The notes below the pieces were generated by a model, which was not told where the DNA came from, searched no databases, and was given only the letters and a program-made list of their open reading frames with translations. From Aurantimonas coralicida DSM 14790 (GTDB taxonomy: Bacteria > Pseudomonadota > Alphaproteobacteria > Rhizobiales > Rhizobiaceae), in the NCBI RefSeq assembly GCF_000421645.1, contig NZ_ATXK01000001.1, positions 620,001 through 684,000 on the forward strand: a stretch of 64,000 nucleotides of DNA, in the 5' to 3' direction. The translations under genes were made by a program, and so were the position numbers. Positions 20,537-28,863 of the stretch are shown in pieces. Within the stretch, counting starts at the first letter, position 1. Each line of letters starts with the position of its first letter.

Positions 20537-21189
20537 GACACCTCCACCCGCGTCGCCAGCGCCTGCGAGTAATTGATGCCGTCCTCGGGAATGCTCTCGT
20601 CGGGCCCGAGGCTCGCGACCGATTCCATCCATTCCTTGGCGGCGGCATCCTGGTCCGGCACGACCAGCTGCTTGGCGCAGCTCTTCGGCATGTCGATCAT
20701 CAGGAAGTCGTCGGCGCTGGTGAAATCGAAGGCGACGAAGAAGGTCTCGTCGAAATTCGACACGGTCAGCTTCGACTTGGAGAGATCGACGGTTTCGGCG
20801 GCCGGCATCTCGAAGAACATCAGCAGCTGACCGTTCTCCCAGAGGGTGCGGATCTCGTCCGGCGGCGACATCGCCACCTTCTTTCCGTCGGCCTCGACGA
20901 AGGTGTAGAAATCCCACTCCGCGATGGATTCCTTCACGGTGTCGCCCACCGCGACGAGCTCGCCATCCTCGAGCTGACCATTGGCGTTGGTGTCGAAATC
21001 CACCAGCACCGACGAGGAGAAGAGTTCGTCCATGCGCCAGATGTTGCGGATCGCCCCAAGGTGTCCGTCCGGCGTGCCGACGATCTCGACATTGGCCTCG
21101 GCGAAGACATGCGGATGGGCAACAGCAATCGTCGGCGTCAGTGACACCGCCATCACTGCCAGCGCAGCAGCCAAACCTCGGTCGATCAT
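20518..21189 (-). CDS. DUF1007 family periplasmic protein, partner of NicO transporter
   Basis: The 223-residue product has a signal peptide ending near TIAVAHPHVFA. The mature protein begins HPHVF, the conserved histidine-containing start of DUF1007 proteins and a plausible metal ligand. Other family segments are WRMDELFSSSVLVDFDTNANGQL, an EF-hand-like Asp-rich loop, and FYTFVEADGKK. DUF1007 genes commonly sit directly before NicO-type transporter genes, as here, and are thought to bind or deliver the metal. Two in-frame ATGs lie at 21195 and 21189; the second has GAGGG six bases upstream and is preferred. Confidence 0.88.
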   Translation of the reverse strand: MIDRGLAAALAVMAVSLTPTIAVAHPHVFAEANVEIVGTPDGHLGAIRNIWRMDELFSSSVLVDFDTNANGQLEDGELVAVGDTVKESIAEWDFYTFVEADGKKVAMSPPDEIRTLWENGQLLMFFEMPAAETVDLSKSKLTVSNFDETFFVAFDFTSADDFLMIDMPKSCAKQLVVPDQDAAAKEWMESVASLGPDESIPEDGINYSQALATRVEVSCAAAS

Positions 21190-21275
21190 CGCCATCCCTC
21201 GTGAAGTCCCGCCAACCAGAACAGGACAAGCATGGCCGAAATTTGAACCGGGAGGCTTTCGCGAAGCCGAAGCCG

Positions 21276-21794
21276 TTAGCGCAGGACGAGGACCTGGGCG
21301 CCGACATGCACCCGTTCGAACAAATCCTTCACGTCGGCATTGCGCATCCGGAAGCAGCCGGACGAGGCGGCGCTGCCGATCGAGTTCGGCGAATTGGTGC
21401 CATGGATGCGGTAGGCACCCCAGCCCAGATTGATCGCGCGCTCGCCCAGCGGGTTCTTCGGACCCGGCCCGATCGACTGCGGCAGCCGCGGGTTGCGCGC
21501 CCGCATCGAGGGCGTCGGCGTCCAGGTCGGATGCTCGCGCTTCTTCGACACCCAGCTCTTGCCGAACCATTGCTCGCTCGGCTTGCCGACGGCGATGTCG
21601 TAGACCAGCGCCCGGCCGCCTCCGGTCACCAGGTAGAGCTTGCGCTCCCCGGTCTTGACGATGATCGTGCCGGAATCGTGCTCGGCCGCGAAACTGATCT
21701 CGCGTGCCGCGCCGCCTGCAAGGCTGTAGGCGGGCGACGACGCGGTGGTGAGGACGACGGCCGCGAAGGCCGCGAGAAGGGCGCGGTTTTGCAT
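21276..21794 (-). CDS. L,D-transpeptidase, YkuD domain
   Basis: The 172-residue protein has an N-terminal signal peptide and then an ErfK/YbiS/YkuD catalytic domain. The motif IHGTNSPNSIGSAASSGCFRM supplies the His and Cys of the active site. The segment TIIVKTGERKLYLVTGGGRAL is the usual first strand pair, and the PTPSMRARNPRLP stretch is shared by many alphaproteobacterial members. It should form 3-3 peptidoglycan crosslinks or attach proteins to peptidoglycan in the periplasm. No LysM or other accessory domain is present. It is a single-gene unit between the DUF1007 gene and a LysR gene. Confidence 0.93.
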   Translation of the reverse strand: MQNRALLAAFAAVVLTTASSPAYSLAGGAAREISFAAEHDSGTIIVKTGERKLYLVTGGGRALVYDIAVGKPSEQWFGKSWVSKKREHPTWTPTPSMRARNPRLPQSIGPGPKNPLGERAINLGWGAYRIHGTNSPNSIGSAASSGCFRMRNADVKDLFERVHVGAQVLVLR

Positions 21795-21882
21795 GCCGCC
21801 AGACTAGGCCGACATCGCTGAATCTTCGGTAAAGGCCGCGGTGCTAGAGCCCCCTTGGGAATGGCCTCTCAACTGTCCGCCG

Positions 21883-22818
21883 TCAGGTCCGGTCGTCGCA
21901 GCTGAGGCCCTGCAGGCGCCGGGAATCGCACTTCTTGAACCAGTTGGCGAGGTAGTCGACGAACAGGCGGACGCGGGCCGGCAGATGCCGGCGATGCGGG
22001 AACACGGCATAGATGCCGGCCTCGCTCGGCATGTAGTCGTCGAGCACCGTCACCAGCCGGCCGCTTTCCAGATCGCGCCGGACGACGAAGGTCGGGCTGA
22101 GCGCCAGGCCGAGCCCGGCAATCGCCGCAGCCCGCACGGTCACCGGGCTGTTCGCGGTGAACTGGCCCGACACCGTCACCGGGATGGTTTCCTTGGTCTG
22201 CGGATCGCGGAAGACCCAGTTGGAGAACATCCGCGAATTGGAATCGATGACCGCCGGATAGCCGGCGATCTGCGAAGGGTGATTCGGCCGCCCGAGACGC
22301 TGCAGCAGTTCCGGGCTCGCCACGATGGCGAAGTCGAGCGAGGCCAGGCGGCGGGCGATCATCGCGGAATCGGCCAGGCGCGTCATGCGGATGGCGACGT
22401 CGAACCCTTCCTCCACCAGATTGACGAAGCTGTCGTCCAGGTGGATGTCGAGCCCGATATCGGGATGATCCTTGGCGAAGTCGACGAGGCTGAGGCCGAG
22501 CTCGGCGTCGCCGAAGGTGCGGGCCGCCGAGACCCGGATCGTCCCCTTGGCCTCGCCGGTCGCCTCGCGGGCCTCCTCGTTGAGGCTTTCCAGATCCGAC
22601 AGGATCGCCGAGGCGCGCGACAGATAGACTTCGCCGGCGGCGGTCAGCGCGATCTGCCGCGTCGTGCGGTTGATCAGGAGCGCGCCGAGTTCGTCCTCCA
22701 GCTCACGGACATATTTCGACAGCAGCGCCTTGGATCGCCCGGTCTTGCGGGCCGCCGCCGAGAACCCCTCGTTCTCCACGACCGAGATGAAGGCGCGCAT
22801 CCGCGTCAGAGTATCCAT
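21883..22818 (-). CDS. LysR family transcriptional regulator
   Basis: The 311-residue protein has an N-terminal winged helix-turn-helix (MRAFISVVENEGFSAAARKTG, then RSKALLSKYVRELEDELGALLINRTTR, residues 8-55) followed by the periplasmic-binding-like effector domain (about 90-300). It is cytoplasmic and probably controls a divergent or nearby gene. The plus-strand neighbour across a 529-base spacer is ornithine decarboxylase, but most of that spacer is the decarboxylase leader, so a regulatory link is uncertain. The start at 22818 fits the family N-terminus. The effector cannot be inferred. Confidence 0.93.
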   Translation of the reverse strand: MDTLTRMRAFISVVENEGFSAAARKTGRSKALLSKYVRELEDELGALLINRTTRQIALTAAGEVYLSRASAILSDLESLNEEAREATGEAKGTIRVSAARTFGDAELGLSLVDFAKDHPDIGLDIHLDDSFVNLVEEGFDVAIRMTRLADSAMIARRLASLDFAIVASPELLQRLGRPNHPSQIAGYPAVIDSNSRMFSNWVFRDPQTKETIPVTVSGQFTANSPVTVRAAAIAGLGLALSPTFVVRRDLESGRLVTVLDDYMPSEAGIYAVFPHRRHLPARVRLFVDYLANWFKKCDSRRLQGLSCDDRT

Positions 22819-22980
22819 GGTGCACCTTCTGAAGGCTTGGCATCGCTGCTGCCGATCGGCGGCCGGCCCCCTTCCTTGATCGGACCGGACCAAAAATCAA
22901 CTCCGGGAACTTTTTCCACTTGCATATGACGAATCCCGGGCATAGGTCTCGCCTTGCCCCAAGTCGCACGTGCCTGTGGG

Positions 22981-23347
22981 CGTCCCCCGGTCCTCGAATG
23001 CGAGGGTTGCCGGGACGGTACCTGGATCTGACGATCCAGTCGGTTTCGCTGCTGGCGAAATCGTGGACGCCTTGAAGCAACGACGGTCCGGGCCTTTCTG
23101 GTCTCTCCTGGTCTCCACCGCCGGGAAAACTGAAGAGGCACACCATCATTGCCTGAAGTGCGGCGGGTCCAAGCCCTCCAATCCATGGCAGACTTTACCC
23201 GGCAACGGCGCGTAGCGCTTGCAGCCGGTCATCGTCGCGTCTCGCAAGGGACCGCTGCGGCAGCCTTTCGGCGGCCATCGCGGGCCTGTGCGTGCGCACA
23301 CCATCGATTGCCCGGTCCGTGACGGCCGGGACCATGGGAGAGACCCA
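22981..23347 (+). ncRNA. Structured mRNA leader upstream of ornithine decarboxylase (speF-type candidate)
   Basis: The 529 bases between the LysR start and the decarboxylase start hold no credible gene but a run of perfect stems. They are CGTCCC (22981-22986) with GGGACG (23012-23017) enclosing CCTCG/CGAGG (22992-22996, 23001-23005); CTGGATC/GATCCAG (23022-23028, 23033-23039, loop TGAC); TTTCGC/GCGAAA (23044-23049, 23055-23060); and near the start codon CCCGG/CCGGG (23311-23315, 23326-23330), just before the GGGAGAG ribosome site. Alphaproteobacterial ornithine decarboxylase genes are often preceded by the conserved speF RNA motif, and the position fits. I cannot confirm the covariance match. 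Confidence 0.5.
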
Positions 23348-24481
23348 ATGGCCACGCAGCGCATCCTCGACTTCCTCGCCACCCGACGTCCGGACGGCCC
23401 CTGCCTCATCGTCGACCTCGACATCGTCGAGGACAATTTCAACGCCTTCCGCAAGGCGCTGCCGGACTCCGCGATCTTCTACGCCGTCAAGGCGAACCCG
23501 GCCCCCGAAGTGCTGAAGCTGCTCGCCGGTCTCGGCTCGAACTTCGACTGCGCGTCGGTGGCCGAGGTCGAGATGGCGCTGAACGCCGGCGCCACGCCGC
23601 GCCGCATCTCCTACGGCAACACCATCAAGAAGGAGCGCGACATCGCCCGCGCCCATCAGCTCGGTGTGTCGCTCTTCGCCGTCGATTGCGTCGAGGAAGT
23701 CGAGAAGGTCGCCCGTGCAGCGCCCGGCGCCCGCGTCTTTTGCCGCGTCCTGACCGATGGCGAGGGCGCCGAATGGCCGCTGTCGCGCAAGTTCGGCTGC
23801 GTTCCGGCCATGGCAATCGACGTGCTGGTCCACGCCAACGCCCTCGGCCTCGTCGCCACCGGCGTGTCCTTCCATGTTGGCTCGCAGCAGACCGACACTG
23901 GTGCCTGGGATGCGGCGATCGCCGATGCGCGCTTCGTCTTCGAGGCGCTGGCCGAGAAGGGCATCGTCCTGACCCTGGTCAACATGGGCGGCGGCTTTCC
24001 GACCCGCTATCTCAAGGACGTCCCGGCAGCCGCCGAATACGGCCGCGCGATCTTCGCCAGCCTGCGCAAGCATTTCGGCAACCGCCTGCCCGAGACGATC
24101 ATCGAGCCGGGCCGCGGCATGGTCGGCGACGCCGGCGTGGTCAAGGCCGAGGTCGTGCTCGTGTCGAAGAAGTCCGACACCGACGCCAATCGCTGGGTCT
24201 ATCTCGACATCGGCAAGTTCGGCGGCCTCGCCGAGACCATGGACGAGGCCATCCGCTACCCGATCGTCACCCGGCATGACGGCGGCGACACGGAGCCCTG
24301 CGTGATCGCCGGCCCGACCTGCGATTCGGCCGACGTCCTCTACGAGAAGACCCCCTACCCGCTGCCGCTCGCTCTGACGGTCGGGGACGAGGTGCTGATC
24401 GAGGGCACCGGCGCCTACACGACGACCTACGCCTCGGTCGCCTTCAACGGCTTCGAGCCGTTGCGGTCCTACGTGATCTGA
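23348..24481 (+). CDS. Ornithine/lysine decarboxylase, group IV (alanine-racemase fold)
   Basis: The 377-residue PLP enzyme belongs to the eukaryotic-type ornithine decarboxylase/diaminopimelate decarboxylase fold. Lys48 in FYAVKANP is the Schiff-base lysine; SFHVGSQQ, NMGGGFPTRY and the EPGRGMVGDAGV phosphate-binding loop follow; GPTCDSADVLYEK holds the catalytic cysteine from the partner subunit. Length excludes DapC-type LysA (about 420). It produces putrescine from ornithine, and some relatives also accept lysine. The ATG at 23348 has GGGAGAG upstream. Regulation is probably through the structured 5' leader. A GNAT acetyltransferase gene follows, after a terminator-like hairpin. Confidence 0.93.
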   Translation: MATQRILDFLATRRPDGPCLIVDLDIVEDNFNAFRKALPDSAIFYAVKANPAPEVLKLLAGLGSNFDCASVAEVEMALNAGATPRRISYGNTIKKERDIARAHQLGVSLFAVDCVEEVEKVARAAPGARVFCRVLTDGEGAEWPLSRKFGCVPAMAIDVLVHANALGLVATGVSFHVGSQQTDTGAWDAAIADARFVFEALAEKGIVLTLVNMGGGFPTRYLKDVPAAAEYGRAIFASLRKHFGNRLPETIIEPGRGMVGDAGVVKAEVVLVSKKSDTDANRWVYLDIGKFGGLAETMDEAIRYPIVTRHDGGDTEPCVIAGPTCDSADVLYEKTPYPLPLALTVGDEVLIEGTGAYTTTYASVAFNGFEPLRSYVI

Positions 24482-24534
24482 GCGCCGCGATGATGCTCTC
24501 GACCCGACGACGGAGCCTGGAACTCCGAAGCTGA

Positions 24535-24558
24535 CCCGGCGCTGCGGCGCCGGGGTTT
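24535..24558 (+). terminator. Intrinsic terminator after decarboxylase gene
   Basis: CCCGGCGC (24535-24542) pairs perfectly with GCGCCGGG (24547-24554) across a TGCG loop, followed by GTTT. It lies 54 bases after the decarboxylase stop. Confidence 0.75.
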
Positions 24559-24623
24559 CAACCCGCGTCGCCCGATCTCCGGCTCCGCTCCTGTTCGCCT
24601 CCTTCCATGTCGTGGGGGTCTTC

Positions 24624-25229
24624 ATGTCCGCTTTTCCGCACGCCGCTGCCTTCGAGAATGCCGCCCGGCTGTTCGCCATCGGCGCCGAACAGCCCCACCA
24701 GATCGACGCGCGCGAGGCGCTTCTCGATCGGGCCATGGGTCCGGGTCGCACGCGCAAATCCTCGGAAGCGATCCGCCAGGGTCGCCTGCCGGCCGAAGGC
24801 CTCGCCTTCAGCGCCACCGCCGCGGACGGCGCGCTGATGGGCACGGTGCGCCTGTGGAACATCGAGGCCGGTGCCCGCGACGGCAGTCCCGTTCCGGCGC
24901 TCCTGCTCGGGCCGCTGGCGGTCGATCCCCAGCTGGCCGGAACCGGCATCGGGGCGGCGCTGATGCGCCACGCGATCGCCGAGGCGGCACGGCGCGGCCA
25001 CGCCGCGATCCTCTTGGTCGGCGATCCGGAATATTACGCGCGTTTCGGCTTTTGCGCCGACGCCACCGCGACACTGGCCATGCCCGGCCCCTTCGAGCCG
25101 CGGCGTCTTCTGGCGCTCGAACTTGCGCAGGGGCATCTGCATGGTGCGTCCGGCATCGTCGCCCCGTCCGGTCGCCCGGCACTGCCGGCGCGCGCGAGCG
25201 GCCGGACGCCTCTTGCCGACGTGGCCTGA
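24624..25229 (+). CDS. GNAT family N-acetyltransferase
   Basis: The 201-residue product has an acetyl-CoA-binding segment LLLGPLAVDPQLAGTGIGAAL (Q/R-x-x-G-x-G/A type, here AGTGIGAAL, residues about 92-112) and a C-terminal AAILLVGDPEYYARFGF strand-helix common in this branch of GNAT proteins. The N-terminus (IDAREALLDRAMGPGRTRKSSE) is also typical of this branch. The acceptor is unknown; following the decarboxylase it could act on a polyamine or related amine, but a terminator lies between them. ATG 24624 with GGGGG six bases upstream is preferred over GTG 24612. Confidence 0.85.
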   Translation: MSAFPHAAAFENAARLFAIGAEQPHQIDAREALLDRAMGPGRTRKSSEAIRQGRLPAEGLAFSATAADGALMGTVRLWNIEAGARDGSPVPALLLGPLAVDPQLAGTGIGAALMRHAIAEAARRGHAAILLVGDPEYYARFGFCADATATLAMPGPFEPRRLLALELAQGHLHGASGIVAPSGRPALPARASGRTPLADVA

Positions 25230-25405
25230 GGCCGCGCAGGCTTCCATCGCCTGAGCGAATTGTCGTTTGAAATGAGGCCTTTGCGTTCACGAGTTGCTTG
25301 TCCGACTATTGCGGAAATGCGATACGACAGAACGTAAGCGAAACAGATGGCGTTTCGGAGGGGCACCTTCCCTCGCGCCGGTTTCCGGTGCGCAGATTGG
25401 GCGGC

Positions 25406-27823
25406 ATGGCGTTCGCAGATGAAGACCGGGTGGCCGCCCTCCTGGCCGAGAACGAAGCGCTGCGTCGCAGGCTCGACGAGCGCGAGTCCGGCGTCCAGCC
25501 GGAGCTCGATAGCGCCCGCGACGAGATCGCCGCGCTCAAGCGCACCCTGCATGGCACCGAATCCCGCTACCGCCTGATCGTCGAAAGCGCCGTCGATCAC
25601 GCCATCATCGTCGCCGACCTCGATGGCGTGATCTCCACCTGGAACGACGCCGCGCAGCGGGTCCTCGGCTGGACCGAGGCTGACATGATCGGCCAGCCCA
25701 TCGCCAGGATCTTCACGCCGGAAGACATCGAGGCCGGGGTCCCCGCCAAGGAAATGCGGCTGTCGCTGGAGCGCGGAAAGGCCCAGGACAATCGCTGGCA
25801 TCTGCGTTCGGACGGAGGACGCTTCTTCGCCAGCGGCGAAATGATGCCGCTACTGGGCGATGACGACGCGCCGGCCGGCTTCCTCAAGATCCTGCGCGAC
25901 AAGACCCGCGAAGTCGCCGAACGCGAGGAGCTGGAAGCCAGCCGCGAACGGCTGCGGCTCGCCCTGGAAGCCTCGGATCTCGTCGGCACCTGGGACTGGG
26001 ACATCCCCGGCGACATCGTCTATGCCGATGCGCGCTTCACGCGGCTGTTCGGCCTCGACCCCGAACAGGGCGAAAGAGGGCTGCAGGTCCAGGACTTCAT
26101 CGCCGGCATCCATCCCGAGGACCGCGAGCGGGTCGCAGCGGCGATCACCGTTGCAGTCGAGGAATGCGGCAGCTTCGCCCAAGAATACCGGACCGTCGAT
26201 CTGAACGGTGACAGCCACTGGATCTTCGCCCGGGGGCGCTGCTTCGCCGACGCGCAGGGCCGCGCGGTCCGCCTGCCCGGAGCGATCGTCGACCGCACCG
26301 TCGAGCGCACACGCGAAATCCGCCAGGCCGCGCTCCTGCGACTGAGCGACGAGCTCACCCGCAGCGAGGGCGCCGGCAGCGCCACGCTGAAGGCCTTGCA
26401 GATCCTTGGCGAGACGCTCGGCGCGTGCCGGGTCGGCTATGCCACGGTCGATCCGCAGGACATGTCCGCCCGCATTCTCGGCGAGTGGACAGACCGGCGC
26501 ACGCCGCCCCTGTCCGGGCGCTATCCGCTGGCCCATTACGGCCAGCAATTCCTCGACGAGCTGCATTCCGGCATCGTCGTCATCGAGGACACCGCCGACT
26601 ATTCGCCGATCCCGGAACAGGCGGCAGCCTGGGCCGCCATCCAGGTGCGCTCGCTGGTCAACATTGCGGTCATCGAGAACCAGACGGTCAAGGTTCTGCT
26701 CTATCTGCACTCCGACACGCCGCGCCGCTGGGTCGAGGAAGAGATCGCCTTCATCCGGGAGGTTCTCAACCGGGCCTGGGCCTTCAGCCAGCGCCGGCGC
26801 GCCGAGCAGACGCTGATCGAGACCGAGACGCGGCTGCGGCTCGCACAGGAAGCGGCGCAGATCGGCACCTTCGACTTCGACGCCCGCACCGGCGCGCTGG
26901 TCTGGGACAACCGGTGCCGGGCGATCTTCGGCCTGTCGCCCGACGTGCCGGTGACCTACGAGACCAGCTTCCTGGAGGGGCTGCATCCCGAGGATCGCGC
27001 GCGCATTGCGGCCACCGTCGAACGGGTCCTCGACCCGGCCTCGAACGGCATCTTCGACGTCCTCTATCGCACGATCGGCCACGAGGACGGCGTCGTCCGT
27101 CACGTCAAGGCGAACGGCCAGACCATCGTCGAGAACGGAGCGACCACGCGCTTCGTCGGCGCCGTGCGCGACGTGACCGACGAGAAGGAAGCCGAGGAAC
27201 GCCAGCTCCTTTTGACCCGGGAATTACAGCACCGTGTCAAGAACACCCTCGCCATGGTCAATGCGCTGGCCAACCAGACCCTGCGCCGCGCGGCGAATGT
27301 CCAGGACGGGCTGGCCGCCTTCTCGGCGCGGCTCATTGCCCTCGGCCATGCCCACGACATCCTGACCCAGACCAGCTGGACCTCGGCCCCGATCGCCGCC
27401 ATCGTCGACAATTCGCTCAAGACCCATTCGGCCGACGACAACACCCGCATCGTCGCGTCCGGCCCCGATCTTCGGCTGACCGCACGCCAGAGCCTTGCCT
27501 TGGCGCTGGGTCTGCACGAGCTGGCGACCAATGCGATCAAATACGGCTCGCTGTCCAACGATACCGGGCGTGTGGCGATCGAATGGGAGCTGGCGCACCA
27601 GGCAGGACAGAAGCACCTCAGCTTCGTCTGGCGCGAGATGGACGGTCCTGTCGTCGAAAAGCCGGCCACCCGGGGCTTCGGTTCGCGGCTGATCGAACAG
27701 GCCATGGCCGCCGAGTTCGGCGGCGAGGTGACCATCGACTACAAGCCTGACGGTCTCGTCTGCACCATCTCTGCCGACATCAGCAGCGACATGGCCGAGG
27801 CCGACAGCCCCAACCTCATCTGA
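25406..27823 (+). CDS. Multi-PAS/GAF HWE-type sensor histidine kinase, cytosolic
   Basis: The 805-residue protein lacks membrane spans. Order: short coiled coil (8-45), PAS with SRYRLIVESAVDHAIIVADLDG (about 48-165), a second PAS (about 170-290), a GAF-like domain (about 305-450), a third PAS (about 470-590), then an HWE/HisKA_2 kinase. His609 in ELQHRVKNTLAMVNAL is the phosphorylation site; IEWEL and the ATNAIKYGSLS box are the WxE and N-box features. No LOV-type NCRFLQ motif is present in the PAS domains, so a flavin photoreceptor role is unlikely. No response regulator lies nearby, so its partner is elsewhere. The start at 25406 is a choice; the frame stays open upstream to 25298 and a GTG lies at 25388. 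Confidence 0.92.
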   Translation: MAFADEDRVAALLAENEALRRRLDERESGVQPELDSARDEIAALKRTLHGTESRYRLIVESAVDHAIIVADLDGVISTWNDAAQRVLGWTEADMIGQPIARIFTPEDIEAGVPAKEMRLSLERGKAQDNRWHLRSDGGRFFASGEMMPLLGDDDAPAGFLKILRDKTREVAEREELEASRERLRLALEASDLVGTWDWDIPGDIVYADARFTRLFGLDPEQGERGLQVQDFIAGIHPEDRERVAAAITVAVEECGSFAQEYRTVDLNGDSHWIFARGRCFADAQGRAVRLPGAIVDRTVERTREIRQAALLRLSDELTRSEGAGSATLKALQILGETLGACRVGYATVDPQDMSARILGEWTDRRTPPLSGRYPLAHYGQQFLDELHSGIVVIEDTADYSPIPEQAAAWAAIQVRSLVNIAVIENQTVKVLLYLHSDTPRRWVEEEIAFIREVLNRAWAFSQRRRAEQTLIETETRLRLAQEAAQIGTFDFDARTGALVWDNRCRAIFGLSPDVPVTYETSFLEGLHPEDRARIAATVERVLDPASNGIFDVLYRTIGHEDGVVRHVKANGQTIVENGATTRFVGAVRDVTDEKEAEERQLLLTRELQHRVKNTLAMVNALANQTLRRAANVQDGLAAFSARLIALGHAHDILTQTSWTSAPIAAIVDNSLKTHSADDNTRIVASGPDLRLTARQSLALALGLHELATNAIKYGSLSNDTGRVAIEWELAHQAGQKHLSFVWREMDGPVVEKPATRGFGSRLIEQAMAAEFGGEVTIDYKPDGLVCTISADISSDMAEADSPNLI

Positions 27824-27824
27824 C

Positions 27825-27863
27825 GGCGGGCGGCGGACGCAAGGCCGCGCCGCCGCTCCCGCC
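27825..27863. terminator. Bidirectional hairpin between convergent kinase and WD40 genes
   Basis: GGCGGGCGGCGG (27825-27836) pairs with CCGCCG (27850-27855) and CCCGCC (27858-27863), with a two-base bulge. It starts two bases after the kinase stop codon and lies 22 bases from the WD40 stop. There is no T-run. Confidence 0.5.
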
Positions 27864-27885
27864 GATAGGTGAACTGCGTCCGGGA

Positions 27886-28863
27886 TCAGCCGGCGATGTC
27901 GATGATTCCGGCTTCGCCGCCCTCGCTGCCGAAGGCCAGCCGCTCGCCCTTCGCGTCCCATGCCAGGGTCCGCACCGGGCTGGCGCCGCCACGGCGCAGC
28001 AGCGCTTCCTTGGCGTCGGCGAAACGCACCGCCAGCACCATGCCGTCGCCATAGCCGATCGCCATCATGTCCTCGGCCGGGTGACAGGCAACGGCGGTGA
28101 CCATCGTGTCGCCGCGGGTGCCGAGTTCGAGCGGCGCCTTGCCCATGGGCCCGTCCTTGCCGGAGAACGGCCACAGGATCGCCGCCGGTGCGCCGGAGGT
28201 GGCCAGGAACTTGCCCTTGGCCGACCAGGACCAGTCCTTCACCTTGGAAGGATAGCCGGTCATCCGCATGTGCTTGCCGTCCTCGATCCGCCAGCCATGC
28301 AGGGCATTCTCCTGCATGGTGGTGACGAGGAAGCGTCCGTCCGGCGAGAAGTCGACGCCCAGATGGGCGCCCTTCCACTCCAGCGTGGCCGGTGCCGCAC
28401 CGGTGGCGGGAAAGAACATCGAGGCGCCATCATAATGGGCGGTCGCCGCGCGCACCCCCTTGGGGGCGAAGGCGATGTCCTCGACGGTACGCTCGTGGCG
28501 GATTTCCTTCAGCTCGCCGGCGCCGAGCCGCACATAGGCGGTCTTGCCGGACGCGAAACCGACCGTGTTCTTCGGCCCGCCGGCCACCGCGTCGATCCAT
28601 TTGCGACCGATGGAGGCGAGTTCCTCGACCGCGCCGTCGGCGGCGATGGCAAGCACCCGCCCATCCTCGCCGCCGGTCAGAAGACGCGGCGCATAGCGAT
28701 CGAGCCGCGCGGTCAGGAGGCCGCCGGCATGGGCTTCCACCGTCCGGTCGCCGCCAGCCGGAAACCGCACCGTACCATCGGCGACCGCGAAGACCGCCTG
28801 GTCCTTCAGAAAGACCGCGGTCTCGACGAAGTCGCCGAAATCATAGGACGCGATGGACGGCAT
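27886..28863 (-). CDS. WD40 repeat protein, CobW-associated
   Basis: The 325-residue protein is a beta-propeller: repeated strands ending in x-L-A-W/x-D-A patterns, for example VDFSPDGRFLVTTMQENALHG, KVKDWSWSAKGKFLATSG and VACHPAEDMMAIGYGDG. It starts in overlap (TGATG) with the stop of the CobW-type GTPase gene, so the two are translationally coupled. A cytoplasmic WD40 protein directly after a COG0523 GTPase is a recurrent Rhizobiales arrangement; the propeller may scaffold or accept the metal-delivery complex (inference). No signal peptide. Five to seven blades are plausible but I did not resolve each. Confidence 0.85.
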   Translation of the reverse strand: MPSIASYDFGDFVETAVFLKDQAVFAVADGTVRFPAGGDRTVEAHAGGLLTARLDRYAPRLLTGGEDGRVLAIAADGAVEELASIGRKWIDAVAGGPKNTVGFASGKTAYVRLGAGELKEIRHERTVEDIAFAPKGVRAATAHYDGASMFFPATGAAPATLEWKGAHLGVDFSPDGRFLVTTMQENALHGWRIEDGKHMRMTGYPSKVKDWSWSAKGKFLATSGAPAAILWPFSGKDGPMGKAPLELGTRGDTMVTAVACHPAEDMMAIGYGDGMVLAVRFADAKEALLRRGGASPVRTLAWDAKGERLAFGSEGGEAGIIDIAG

